Source: Candidatus Woesearchaeota archaeon (GTDB lineage: Archaea; Nanobdellota; Nanobdellia; Woesearchaeales; GW2011-AR4). Taken from it: a stretch of 35,959 nucleotides of DNA. The first letter of the stretch is position 1. Each line of letters begins with the position of its first letter. Made by a program: the position numbers and the translations under genes. Positions 15,349-24,003 of this stretch are shown piece by piece. The DNA lies in contig JACOZN010000006.1 in assembly GCA_016181305.1 (NCBI GenBank), forward strand, positions 1-35,959, read 5' to 3'. The notes beneath the pieces were generated by a model that saw only the letters and a program-made list of their open reading frames with translations, was not told the origin of the DNA and did no database searches.

Positions 15349-17217
15349 ATGAGGATTTATTTACCTGCATTAGTTTTTATTTTATTAAGCTTTGATTCTT
15401 ATGCTTTCTGGCAAACCTACCAGAATGACTTGAGGAACACGGGCAGTTCTAATGGCACAGGGTATTTTCCGCTGAAGACAGCAAATTTTAGTGTTGATAT
15501 AGGAATGGATTTCCAGCCTCTGGCGGATGACTTGGACAACAACGGCAACACTGAAATTGTGATTTTTTCAAACAATTCACTGGTAATATTCAATCCGCAA
15601 TTGGATATTTTAACTCAAACAAAAATCGGCGCAATACTTGGGCAGCCTGCCCTATTCAATTTTGACGATGACAATCCGGTTGAAATAATATTCAATGCAA
15701 GGCAGAATTCAACAGATTATTTTTTTGGCTACCAATTCGGCAATTCAAGCCTGCAGCAGGAATTCAACATAACGCTTGCAAACAATGCCAGCTTTGGAGG
15801 GATAAAATGCTATTCTGACGGCTCTGGCTATTGCGTATTCAAGGACAAGAAAAACTATGTGCACATAGTGAATTTAAGCACTAGGACAGACAGCTCCTAC
15901 AACACGTCAGTTTATGAAGAGATTCAGCAGACAGTCCCCGCTATAGGCGACATTGACAATGACGGCAGCTTGGAGGCTGTTTTCTGGTTCAACGAGGACA
16001 ACAACTTTGACTATGGGTTTCTTGTATTTGACCTTGGCAACAGGAGTCTAGACACAAATTTTAATGGAAGGGGGATTATTGACAATATATACGAGCCGTT
16101 TGCATCCAATTATGTGCTGAAAGGGCAGCCTGTTTTGGCGGATTTAAACAATGACGGCAAACTGGAGATTGCGGCAAGCGTTTTTTTTGATGATGTTACA
16201 AATGTCGATGCTACAACTGACTGGTTTACAGAGCTCTTTGTATTTAATAACAGTGGTGGTAAATTATTTTCAAAATGCAGCCAAAGTTCCGGGGGAAGCT
16301 GCAATGATGAATCCAGCGAAAAGAGCAAATGGGAAGGCACAAACCCTTTTGTCATGGATTATGATAAAAATGGGGTTGATGAGATTTGCTTTATAAAAGA
16401 CAAAAAAGGAGGATCGATTTCCATGGCAATCAATTGCTATAATTATTCCGGAGATCAAATTCTGGAGTCACGGGTAACCCCATCAACAGTTACTGTCAAA
16501 ACAGCAATAACTGCGGATATTAATAATGATGGTAATAAAGAGATTATAACTGAAAAACAGGTATACACTCAAAATGGAAGCTCTATTTTTGAGCTTCAAC
16601 TTGGCTCTAACTTTGTTATCCCTGTTGACTTAGACGGCAACAATGGCTTGGATTTAGTTTGGACTTCAGGCAGCCAGACAAAAGTGTTTCTGGACAACGA
16701 TAACTACAGCATTGATTTAAGCGTTAATAGTAATGATATCAGTTTCTTGAAAATAAACAAAACCCATGTAAATGTCTCTGCAATGGTTAATAACATTGGA
16801 GAGGTTGAAGCTAACGGAATTAAAACAATAATTTATAATGCTGAGACACTGGAGAATAAAACTGCATTATTAAACATAAGAAAAGGAAGTAATTTGACTT
16901 TTAGCTCTGTTTTAGCTTTGAAAGAAAATGAAAAAGTCATGGTAAGCGCTGATTTTGACAATGAGATAAATGAAAGCAATGAAGAGAACAATTTTGCATT
17001 CAGGGAGTTTATTGATTTGCCTCTTGTCTTTGTAAGTGCAGATGTTGAGCCTTTTACCCTAAATTCAGAGTTCAGGGATTACATTAAAAACAAGCTGGTT
17101 TCAGGGTATTATACAGCAGACTCGGGCAGGGCTGATGTCGAGGTTTACATCGGCAAGAACAACCCAAGGAACAAGGACAATAACATCAGAACATTGAGGG
17201 AGTTTGAGTTTGGATGA
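15349..17217 (+). CDS. Secreted FG-GAP/CARDB protein, N-terminal part of a split lipase-like protein
   Basis: A signal peptide (about residues 1-19, ending SYA) is followed by several FG-GAP/VCBS-type propeller repeats with calcium-binding DxDxDG loops (DLDNNGNTE, DIDNDGSLE, DLNNDGKLE, DINNDGNKE). Near residues 460-560 is a CARDB-type beta-sandwich (VNVSAMVNNIGEVEANG ... INESNEENNF). The frame stops at TGA 17215-17217, but the protein clearly continues in the next frame (17204-18403). Removing one G at 17212-17213 gives FEFDDGGRVKI without a break. A GGGGTGG ribosome-binding site precedes ATG 15349. The joined product of roughly 1,000 residues would be extracellular, binding and hydrolysing a surface or particulate substrate. 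Confidence 0.8.
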   Translation: MRIYLPALVFILLSFDSYAFWQTYQNDLRNTGSSNGTGYFPLKTANFSVDIGMDFQPLADDLDNNGNTEIVIFSNNSLVIFNPQLDILTQTKIGAILGQPALFNFDDDNPVEIIFNARQNSTDYFFGYQFGNSSLQQEFNITLANNASFGGIKCYSDGSGYCVFKDKKNYVHIVNLSTRTDSSYNTSVYEEIQQTVPAIGDIDNDGSLEAVFWFNEDNNFDYGFLVFDLGNRSLDTNFNGRGIIDNIYEPFASNYVLKGQPVLADLNNDGKLEIAASVFFDDVTNVDATTDWFTELFVFNNSGGKLFSKCSQSSGGSCNDESSEKSKWEGTNPFVMDYDKNGVDEICFIKDKKGGSISMAINCYNYSGDQILESRVTPSTVTVKTAITADINNDGNKEIITEKQVYTQNGSSIFELQLGSNFVIPVDLDGNNGLDLVWTSGSQTKVFLDNDNYSIDLSVNSNDISFLKINKTHVNVSAMVNNIGEVEANGIKTIIYNAETLENKTALLNIRKGSNLTFSSVLALKENEKVMVSADFDNEINESNEENNFAFREFIDLPLVFVSADVEPFTLNSEFRDYIKNKLVSGYYTADSGRADVEVYIGKNNPRNKDNNIRTLREFEFG

Positions 17218-18403
17218 TGGCGGAAGGGTAAAAATAATGATTGTCGGCAATGAGATTGAAGGGGATATTAATGGGGCTAAGGAGTTTATCAAAAATCAGG
17301 CAACGCTGCTTAATGCTAAAGATAAAGATGCAGTATTTGTTGATGATGAAAATGCCGATGCTGTGAAAGTTTATGATTATTTGCATTTAGGGGGCAATGA
17401 AGAGCATTATAAGCTGCAAAATGAGGAGTTCAGGAAAATAGTCAAAAATGCCTTGAATGACGAGATGTTCAGTGTTTTTGACAAGGATGTATTAACCAGC
17501 AACGGAATAACATTAAGGCTGAGGAATTTGAAGCCGAATATTTCAAGCGATTATCTGGAGTATTTGAATTCTACAGGAGTTCCAACAGAGCTGCCTGTGG
17601 TGCTGGCTCATGGCTTGTTCAGCAATTTAACAACCTGGGAAGTTTTAGGAGCTGAGATTTCCAACACCGGAAGGGACACATGGCTTATTGAAATAACAGG
17701 AGGCACAGGGCAGGACTGCGATAACTGCATTGACTACACTTTTTATAATTTGACTGACATTTTTGTTCCTGCACTGCTGAATGGCATTTTGAATTTTACC
17801 AATAAAGACAAAATACAATATGTCGGATTCAGCAATGGCTGTCGTGCAGCTTTGGACAGTTTGGAAAGAGGAAAGTTTGATTCAAACAAGGTTGAGATGT
17901 TTGTGGCTGTTGGGTGTCCGGGAGGGTTTGAGGGGAATAGTACTATGGGAAATATAATAAAATCAAAAAATGGTCAAATTTCAAGAAACTTAGAATCTAA
18001 GAATATTAAGCATCCATCGTTTGGGGAATTAGCGGTAATCGGACTTCTGGACAAGAATTATATCTCAAAAACACAAGAAGGTAGAATCTCTTTAAATTTA
18101 TATAAATTTTATGAAAATATAATATCTTCAATTAATGACTCGGAACCTGGTAATATTCCTATTCAAAATTTTATTATTGTTCAGGGTAGTGCTCTTTCAA
18201 GTGATGATGGAATAGTCACAATTAAGGATGAAGAGAAAATTTATCAAAACATTGATTCAACTAATAAAAAATATTTTGATATATTCGCTACACATATAAG
18301 TTTAGATGATAGACAAAGTACTAAAAACATCGTAAGAAAATCATTAAATAAACAACCATACAATTTTTATGAAAGAACCATAAACTTAATAAATGAAAGT
18401 TAA
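17204..18403 (+). CDS. Alpha/beta-hydrolase (lipase/esterase-like) part of the split secreted protein
   Basis: The listed start is a TTG with no independent promoter; the frame makes sense as a continuation of 15349-17217 after a one-base shift. It contains an oxyanion strand VVLAHGLFSN and a nucleophile elbow GFSNG with Ser at codon 210, the signature of lipases and esterases in the alpha/beta-hydrolase fold. A late His (ATHISLDD) is a candidate third catalytic residue. From about 17,945 onward the DNA becomes visibly more AT-rich, with a matching change in codon choice within the same gene. That suggests recombination at the edge of the defence island. Confidence 0.75.
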   Translation: MSLDDGGRVKIMIVGNEIEGDINGAKEFIKNQATLLNAKDKDAVFVDDENADAVKVYDYLHLGGNEEHYKLQNEEFRKIVKNALNDEMFSVFDKDVLTSNGITLRLRNLKPNISSDYLEYLNSTGVPTELPVVLAHGLFSNLTTWEVLGAEISNTGRDTWLIEITGGTGQDCDNCIDYTFYNLTDIFVPALLNGILNFTNKDKIQYVGFSNGCRAALDSLERGKFDSNKVEMFVAVGCPGGFEGNSTMGNIIKSKNGQISRNLESKNIKHPSFGELAVIGLLDKNYISKTQEGRISLNLYKFYENIISSINDSEPGNIPIQNFIIVQGSALSSDDGIVTIKDEEKIYQNIDSTNKKYFDIFATHISLDDRQSTKNIVRKSLNKQPYNFYERTINLINES

Positions 18404-18668
18404 TAATGATGGAAAAATGATAAAAAACAAACAATTATTGTATATTCTCTTAGTAGGTTTGTCTTTAAGTTTGGTAATGGGGCTTATTAGCTATATAACA
18501 CTTCAAAAATGTACTGACAATATTGGTTGTCTCTTATATTTTACAATACCCCTATTACCAGGTATATTACTAAATTTGAAGGGTAATATAAGTATAATGG
18601 TTAGTCTTATCTTCTGGTTCCTTCTCGGCTCTTTAATCGGCTTTTTGGTTTATAAGGTAAAAAAATAA
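18393..18668 (+). CDS. Small membrane protein, 91 aa
   Basis: The start overlaps the end of the lipase-like gene by 11 bases, so translation is probably coupled. Three hydrophobic segments are visible (LLYILLVGLSLSLVMGLISY, CLLYFTIPLLPGILL, ISIMVSLIFWFLLGSLIGFLV) and the tail is basic (KVKK). An internal ATG at 18417 is an alternative start. It resembles no family I can name and could be an accessory or immunity-like partner of the secreted hydrolase, which is a guess from position only. Confidence 0.65.
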   Translation: MKVNNDGKMIKNKQLLYILLVGLSLSLVMGLISYITLQKCTDNIGCLLYFTIPLLPGILLNLKGNISIMVSLIFWFLLGSLIGFLVYKVKK

Positions 18669-18674
18669 ATATTT

Positions 18675-19613
18675 TTAATAAATACTCTCAAAGAATTGTG
18701 GATAATATTTATAATAAATACAATATTTTTTAAGTACTTCTGTTTTTATACCTATCTTTTTACTTGGATTTGATCTTAGTTTTTTATCTTGCTTGATAAG
18801 GGAATCTATATGCATTTTTTCTTTTAATGAGATTATAGGACAATCTATATCTAGAATTTCTTGAGTATTCCTGCAAAAATAGAAATTTGATAATTCTTTT
18901 TTTAATATTCCTATATCCAACTCTTTACAGAATATAACACCGAATGTATACATTCTTTTTGTATCCTTATAGGATAAATTGAACATAGGTATATATGCAA
19001 TCTCTTCTATTTGATTTCTTAACCCATTTTGAATCGAGGTTATTAAAATTGAATTTAACATTTTTGGAAAGTCTTTGATATCTTTTAGCATTACTTCTCC
19101 AGGGAGGTATTGTTGATATTTCGTCTTGAAATTTTTTAATGCTTCTAAACTACTTGGAGATTCACCTTCAATAGTCACCAAAAGAAAGTCATTCGCTTTA
19201 GCATGTGATGAAATTATTTCCACATCAGATATCATCGATTCATCTATTTCTTTATCATAATCTAACCATACAAATAATTTGTCATTCCAAGGTGCAAATC
19301 TTTGAAAATATTCTTGAGAATCGCAAATATTTAACTTTACAAAGTCAAATGGTTTATTAAATTTAAATCTAATCTTATCATCTTTTTTATTTTCAATCGA
19401 AGTCATTTTATTTATGTTAAGATACTTATGGAACATAATAAAATCTGCAAAGTAAACAGAACCAAACCCAATATAATGATATTTATCTATTTCAATTTTT
19501 ATAGAAGCACTTAGGTGTAATAATGCCTCAATGATAAGCTTACGCTCAATTTGCTTTTTAAGACGTAATAAATAATTTACTTTCTCATAACTATACTCTA
19601 CTAGATTAGTCAT
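18675..19613 (-). CDS. O-methyltransferase-like protein, partner of GHKL ATPase, 312 aa
   Basis: The protein has a Rossmann-like SAM-binding start (YIGFGSVYFADF, residues 47-58), an acidic strand end (SIEN) and a WLDYD motif at the position of motif IV. This layout matches a poorly characterised O-methyltransferase-like family that I recall being found next to GHKL ATPases in restriction-modification-type loci; that is from memory, not a search. It overlaps the 3' end of the ATPase gene by eight bases, so the two are one operon and probably one complex. The DNA is AT-rich like the rest of the island. No nuclease domain is visible. Confidence 0.65.
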   Translation of the reverse strand: MTNLVEYSYEKVNYLLRLKKQIERKLIIEALLHLSASIKIEIDKYHYIGFGSVYFADFIMFHKYLNINKMTSIENKKDDKIRFKFNKPFDFVKLNICDSQEYFQRFAPWNDKLFVWLDYDKEIDESMISDVEIISSHAKANDFLLVTIEGESPSSLEALKNFKTKYQQYLPGEVMLKDIKDFPKMLNSILITSIQNGLRNQIEEIAYIPMFNLSYKDTKRMYTFGVIFCKELDIGILKKELSNFYFCRNTQEILDIDCPIISLKEKMHIDSLIKQDKKLRSNPSKKIGIKTEVLKKYCIYYKYYPQFFESIY

Positions 19614-20922
19614 TTGTTATCTCCTCTATTTCAATATAATAGTCAAAAGTTTTTTCTCCAACCGATCTATTGGACATTGAGGAATCTCCAAGTTTCTTTT
19701 TTACCTTTTTTACTAGTTCTTTTTCTTTTGAGTAAGATATATTTGTCCATTTTGATATCGGTGCATCTTTATAAACAATATCACCCTTAACAACAGGTAT
19801 AATACCCTTTGATTCTTCTTTAATATCCTTTCTTGCAATTTCAGTAATTCCTTTAAAAAGAGATCTACCTATTGTATCTCCAGTTTCTTTATCTTTTGTT
19901 CTACCAGCAAGTCGTATTACTTCAACAAAAAGATTAGTAACCGATCTCATTTCAACTTGTGCTTTTCGATATATAGGTGAATCTTCTTGTATATCTTCTT
20001 TAGTAGTATGCCATGGTAATGAGATTGGATTATCTGATCTAAAAAAAACTAATCCTAAAAACTTATTATCTTCGGCATAATGATAAATTTTACCATCTGA
20101 CCCACCCCAACCTGTTTTTGTAGTCGTGTCATTTCTAATAATCAATCGATCGTTACAAAAGACATACCAACCGTATGTTTTAACCTCCCAAATGTCTCCT
20201 GGGGTAAAACCCGCATAAATTTCTACTTCTACTTCCCCCCAATTAAATTTTTTATGATAAGGTTTAAATTTTTTATTCTCAGATAAAAAATTGAATTCAT
20301 ATGGTTCTACTGGTATATTCTTTACATTAATTGTTACTTTTTCAGTTATTAAAATTGAATATGTATTCTTTATCTTCTCTCTAAGAGTATTTTCAAAATG
20401 AACTGTATCAAATTCCTTGCTAATCCCAGAATATAACTCGGTTATAGTAATTCTTGTCATCGGTTTTCCCTTGGATTTTGTTTCTTTCTCAAAACTGAGT
20501 TTCCAGTTTTCTTCATCAATAATCCATTTTTCATTAATTCTAATAGAATAATAATCATGACCATCATCAGATTCAATAAGTATATTTTTACCCATCTTGA
20601 ATATTGCTCTCTTCATGCCTACCCCAAATACACCGATAGTTTTTACTTTTACCTCTTTTAGCATTCCAAATCTGAATACCTTATCATAGATATTTTCTTT
20701 TTTTATACCTCCACAATCGTCTTCTATAACAAATTGATCTTTAGAAAAGTTGACTGAAATGTTTTTTCTTCCTTTCAACTTATTCTCAATATATCCATCT
20801 ATGGAGTTATCAATAAGATCGAGTACTGCATCAGTTAGTTGTATATCTCTAACAAGAGTTGCGATAAAGAAACTTTTAGTTGGAGATGCATCTATTTCGC
20901 TACTGGGCAAAGATTTAGGCAT
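19606..20922 (-). CDS. GHKL (MORC/MutL-like) ATPase of a defence cassette, 438 aa
   Basis: The N-terminal GHKL ATPase fold shows the N-box DLIDNSID (residues 35-42), the Mg/adenine motif EDDCGG (67-72) and the ATP lid GVFGVGMKRA (97-106). The usual catalytic Glu of the N-box is Asp here. The middle third is beta-rich, like the transducer domain of MutL/MORC proteins, and the C-terminal third is helical and Lys/Glu-rich. Prokaryotic MORC/MutL-like ATPases are known from R-M-type operons (Iyer, Abhiman and Aravind 2008). ATG 20922 follows GGGGTGGT, with a TATA box near 20955-20964. The gene is divergent from the Dam-type methylase. Confidence 0.75.
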   Translation of the reverse strand: MPKSLPSSEIDASPTKSFFIATLVRDIQLTDAVLDLIDNSIDGYIENKLKGRKNISVNFSKDQFVIEDDCGGIKKENIYDKVFRFGMLKEVKVKTIGVFGVGMKRAIFKMGKNILIESDDGHDYYSIRINEKWIIDEENWKLSFEKETKSKGKPMTRITITELYSGISKEFDTVHFENTLREKIKNTYSILITEKVTINVKNIPVEPYEFNFLSENKKFKPYHKKFNWGEVEVEIYAGFTPGDIWEVKTYGWYVFCNDRLIIRNDTTTKTGWGGSDGKIYHYAEDNKFLGLVFFRSDNPISLPWHTTKEDIQEDSPIYRKAQVEMRSVTNLFVEVIRLAGRTKDKETGDTIGRSLFKGITEIARKDIKEESKGIIPVVKGDIVYKDAPISKWTNISYSKEKELVKKVKKKLGDSSMSNRSVGEKTFDYYIEIEEITND

Positions 20923-21026
20923 ATTACCACCCCATTAATTAACAACAAAACAAGTATATAAAAATCTTATGTTTTGTAACCGATATAAACTATACATTTT
21001 TATACTAGTATTTATAAGAGTAGATT

Positions 21027-21881
21027 ATGAACGTAAAAACTCCAACATTCTTAAAATGGGCTGGTGGTAAACAACAATTATTATCTCAATTCTCTAACTA
21101 TTTCCCAACAAATGTTGATTACTATGTAGAACCTTTTTTGGGAGGGGGGGCAGTTTTTTTCTATATCTTAAAGTACAAGCATCCAAAATCTGCAAGGGCA
21201 TTTGACAGTAATAAAGAGTTGATTAATGTATATTTGCAAGTTAAAAATAATATTGATGAACTTATAAAACAACTTGAAATACTAGAAAACGAACATAATA
21301 ATACAAACGACCCATTAAAATACTATTATTCAAAAAGAACAGAATTTAATCATTTAATATCAAATAAAAGACATCTTAGGAAAAATGATATTAAAAAGGC
21401 AGCTATTTTTATATATTTAAATAAAACTTGTTATAATGGATTATATAGAGTAAATTCTTTAGGCGAATTTAATGTTCCCTTTAATGGGTGTGAAAAAGTC
21501 AATCTGTTTGATAAAGAAAATTTAATTGAAGCCAATAATTTAATTAAAGACATAAATTTTGAATGTAAAGATTTTAGAGATGTCAAATTTTATAAAAAGG
21601 AAACAATATATTTTGACCCACCTTATTGGCCCAAAAAAAATGGGTTTATAAGCTATACTAATCCCCAATTTAGTCAAAATTCTCAAATTTTATTAGCAAA
21701 TTTATTTAAAAAACTTCATGCAAAAGGGTACAAATCATTGATATTAAGTAATAGTGATACTCAATTTATAGATCAACTTTATAATGAGTTTAATATATTT
21801 AAAATAAATGCTAGACGAATGATTAATTGTAATGGTAATGGGAGAACTAAGATTAACGAAGTATTAATCACTAATTATTAG
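21027..21881 (+). CDS. Dam-type (D12 class) DNA adenine-N6 methyltransferase
   Basis: The order is that of alpha-class N6-adenine methylases: motif X/I FLKWAGGKQQLL (residues 8-19) with FLGGGAVFF, then the target-recognition middle, then the catalytic DPPY at residue 197. The length of 284 residues is normal for Dam/DpnM. A TATA-like box at 20997-21003 gives a leaderless start. It is divergent from the GHKL ATPase pair and could modify self DNA for that cassette. It could also be the second methylase of the R-M system at 22.1-24.0 kb, since some systems (DpnII type) have two. The recognition site cannot be read from sequence; GATC is common for this class. Confidence 0.88.
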   Translation: MNVKTPTFLKWAGGKQQLLSQFSNYFPTNVDYYVEPFLGGGAVFFYILKYKHPKSARAFDSNKELINVYLQVKNNIDELIKQLEILENEHNNTNDPLKYYYSKRTEFNHLISNKRHLRKNDIKKAAIFIYLNKTCYNGLYRVNSLGEFNVPFNGCEKVNLFDKENLIEANNLIKDINFECKDFRDVKFYKKETIYFDPPYWPKKNGFISYTNPQFSQNSQILLANLFKKLHAKGYKSLILSNSDTQFIDQLYNEFNIFKINARRMINCNGNGRTKINEVLITNY

Positions 21882-21922
21882 ACATAAAGTTTATATAGAC
21901 CACTATTATAATAAATTCCAAA

Positions 21923-22069
21923 ATGCCTAACGTAATAAAATCTGAATGCCCAAAATGTGGTAAAAAAGGAAAGAATTATGAACAGATTGAAGATAAATTC
22001 GGTTGGAGAATAATTAAGGGTAAAAAGAGGCCTCAATCTTATTGTAGGGAATGTAGGAGAAGATTTTGA
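21923..22069 (+). CDS. Small zinc-ribbon protein, 48 aa
   Basis: A TATA box at 21890-21897 lies 26 nt before the ATG at 21923, giving a leaderless start. The protein has ECPKCGKKG near the N-terminus and YCRECRRRF at the C-terminus, a four-cysteine ribbon in a very basic chain, suggesting nucleic-acid binding. It sits between the Dam-type methylase and the R-M controller, inside the AT-rich island. It could be an accessory of either system. Its cysteine spacing differs from the two 46-residue ribbons elsewhere in the window. Confidence 0.65.
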   Translation: MPNVIKSECPKCGKKGKNYEQIEDKFGWRIIKGKKRPQSYCRECRRRF

Positions 22070-22116
22070 AAACCGCAACATTTATATATGTGTTTACTTC
22101 GTGCGTTCTATGTGGT

Positions 22117-22151
22117 TAAATATATATAAGCTGGTGCATTCATAGAATGCA
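22117..22151 (+). promoter_or_regulatory. Promoter and palindromic operator of the methylase-side controller
   Basis: An AT-rich TATA box (about 22117-22128) is followed by a perfect inverted repeat TGCATTC-ATA-GAATGCA at 22135-22151, whose last base is the first base of the ATG. With a leaderless transcript, the operator covers the transcription start and the start codon. A related half-site TTCTATG lies just upstream near 22107. The layout predicts autoregulation by the winged-helix protein. Confidence 0.6.
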
Positions 22152-22423
22152 TGGAAAGACAAATTATTAAAGGTATAAGCCTTATCAAAAACTCTGATTA
22201 CAGGAAAAGAATATTAATCAGTTTAAGTGACATAAACTATTTAACCCCATCAGAAATTTCACAAAAAACAAAAATAAGACTTAATCATGTCAGTAACTTT
22301 TTAAAAGACCTAAAAGATAGCAAATTAATATTGTGTCTAAATGATGAGGACAAAAGAGGCAGATTATATCAAATTACAGATTTAGGAAAAAAGGTGATTA
22401 AAGAAAATGGAACTCAAGATTAA
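22151..22423 (+). CDS. Winged-helix regulator, methylase-side controller of R-M system, 90 aa
   Basis: A compact winged-helix protein: helix-turn-helix at TPSEISQKTKIRLNHVSNFLKDLKDSKLI followed by a wing (NDEDKRGRLYQITDLGKKVI). It overlaps the methylase start (22407) by 17 bases, so both are translated from one message. Its sequence is homologous to the controller at 23747-23998 (shared pattern RK..L..L, ASF/NFLK.L....LI.C.N..DK.G.LY.IT..G). It probably acts like a C protein that balances methylase and nuclease expression, by binding the palindrome at its own start. That role is inferred. Confidence 0.75.
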   Translation: MERQIIKGISLIKNSDYRKRILISLSDINYLTPSEISQKTKIRLNHVSNFLKDLKDSKLILCLNDEDKRGRLYQITDLGKKVIKENGTQD

Positions 22424-23210
22424 CCAAATAATTCCAGGAGATTGTTTGGACACATTTAAAAAAATCCCAGATGAGTTTGTTGATTTAATAGTCACTGATC
22501 CACCTTTTAATATCGGCAAAAATTACAAGACCTACAAAGATAGGATGACAAAAGAAGGGTACATTAAGTGGTGTGAAGAATGGCTTGCCGAATGTATAAG
22601 AATTCTAAAACCTCATGGCAGTTTATACTTATTCAATTATCCGGAAAATAATGCTTATTTAATGCCCTTTCTTGACAAAAACATGATTTTCAAAAGATGG
22701 ATGACTTGGCATTATCCTACAAATACTGGAATGTCCCCAACAAACTATACAAGATCACAGCACAGCATACTTTTTTACACAAAAACGGAAAAAGCAACGT
22801 GGAATAAAAATTCAATAGCAGAGCCATATAGGAACCCGACAGATAAGAGAATCTTGGATAGACTAAAGAATGGAAGTGCAGGTAAAACTCCTTACGATGT
22901 TTTTAATTATAATATTGTCAAAAATGTAAATAAAGATAAAACTGAACATGTTTGCCAGTTGCCTGTTGAATTGGTTGAAACACTCATTAGGGCAAGCAGT
23001 AATGAAGGGGATTTAGTTTTTGATCCTTTCATGGGTTCTGGAACTGTGGCAGTAGCAGCTAAAAAGTTAGGTAGGAATTATTTGGGTTGTGAAATCGATA
23101 AGTATTATTGCAAAATAATCAACGAACGATTATCGAAAATTGAAAAACCATTAAGTAGATTTACTGAAATAAAGGCAAAGAACATGGCAGCAATTACAAG
23201 CTTTCTATAA
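22407..23210 (+). CDS. Type II DNA methyltransferase (beta class, DPPF)
   Basis: Motif IV DLIVTDPPFNIG lies near the N-terminus (residues 26-37), and motif I FDPFMGSGTVAVAAKKLGRNYLGCEID at the C-terminus; this order defines beta-class amino-methyltransferases. DPPF indicates N6-adenine rather than N4-cytosine targets, though exceptions exist. It is 267 residues long. The start overlaps the upstream controller gene, and the end overlaps the nuclease gene tail by six bases on the opposite strand. It protects host DNA against the nuclease encoded at 23205-23750. Confidence 0.88.
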   Translation: MELKINQIIPGDCLDTFKKIPDEFVDLIVTDPPFNIGKNYKTYKDRMTKEGYIKWCEEWLAECIRILKPHGSLYLFNYPENNAYLMPFLDKNMIFKRWMTWHYPTNTGMSPTNYTRSQHSILFYTKTEKATWNKNSIAEPYRNPTDKRILDRLKNGSAGKTPYDVFNYNIVKNVNKDKTEHVCQLPVELVETLIRASSNEGDLVFDPFMGSGTVAVAAKKLGRNYLGCEIDKYYCKIINERLSKIEKPLSRFTEIKAKNMAAITSFL

Positions 23211-23750
23211 TTTTACTTTTTCTCGCTTTAGCTTTACAGTATTTCTAGGAGTTATTTCAAAATCTCCAAAGAAAACAATTTTATCTTTTTTCTCATAAAC
23301 TGCTTTTGCTGTTAATGTTGGTCCATAAAATTTCTTTTTAATGTTAGATTTCCAATCGACATTTTTAAGTTGGGTTAAACAACAAAAAAATTCGTCAAAA
23401 TTCCCTCCCCAAGATATTAGTAAATAATCAAATGGTCTTTGACTAAATTCACCACCTGTCCAAGCGTTTTCAGTTGAGGTCATTTTTATTTCCATAGGCT
23501 TATTTATTTTAGTGAATAAAAGGTCTGGTTCTCTATCAGCCAATGCCCTTTTTACTTTGTAACCTAATCTCTTTGTAAAGACATCAGACGCCACCTTTTC
23601 CATAATTTTGCCTATGATTTCAGATAAATTCTTATTACTAAAACTGAGGTCGTATTCGTCCATAAGTTCTTTTTTGAATTTCTGCATCCTAAAAGAAACC
23701 CCTTCAAGAATTTCTACTACCATATCTTTAGTAATATTAAATTCATTCAT
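23205..23750 (-). CDS. Type II restriction endonuclease-like protein, PD-(D/E)XK type, 181 aa
   Basis: A PD-(D/E)XK nuclease core can be read as EPDLLF with P75-D76, then PMEIKM with E87-x-K89, preceded by a helix (SEIIGKIMEKVASDVFTKRLGYKVKRAL). This matches small type II enzymes. It is convergent with the DPPF methylase and forms an operon with a winged-helix gene (ATG/TGA overlap of four bases at 23747-23750). I cannot name its recognition site. Confidence 0.75.
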   Translation of the reverse strand: MNEFNITKDMVVEILEGVSFRMQKFKKELMDEYDLSFSNKNLSEIIGKIMEKVASDVFTKRLGYKVKRALADREPDLLFTKINKPMEIKMTSTENAWTGGEFSQRPFDYLLISWGGNFDEFFCCLTQLKNVDWKSNIKKKFYGPTLTAKAVYEKKDKIVFFGDFEITPRNTVKLKREKVKL

Positions 23751-23998
23751 TTTGTTGAAAGCACCTCTCCTTTTTTTGTTATAACATACAATTTTCCAAT
23801 CTTATCTTTAGGATTAACACATTCTATCAACTTTTTATTAGAAAGTTCCTTTAAAGTAAAAGAAGCCTGAGAAATGGCTATTTTCAGCGATTTCTTGATA
23901 TAATTAGTAGATAAAGGCTTATCCGATTTTGCAAGTAACTCTAATACACTCTTTCTTCTAGAGCCTCTATTAACCCAAGCATACAGCCCCCAATCCAT
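23747..23998 (-). CDS. Winged-helix regulator, nuclease-side controller of R-M system, 83 aa
   Basis: The protein has an HTH (STNYIKKSLKIAISQASFTLKELSNKKLI) and wing (NPKDKIGKLYVITKKGE) homologous to the controller at 22151-22423. The stop overlaps the nuclease start by four bases. An AT-rich box about 20-25 nt upstream (near 24018-24028) fits a leaderless ATG at 23998. An ATAGAA element at 24004-24009, between box and start, matches the arm of the palindrome in front of the other controller, so both arms may be under shared control. Confidence 0.72.
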   Translation of the reverse strand: MDWGLYAWVNRGSRRKSVLELLAKSDKPLSTNYIKKSLKIAISQASFTLKELSNKKLIECVNPKDKIGKLYVITKKGEVLSTK

Positions 23999-24003
23999 AA
24001 ACT

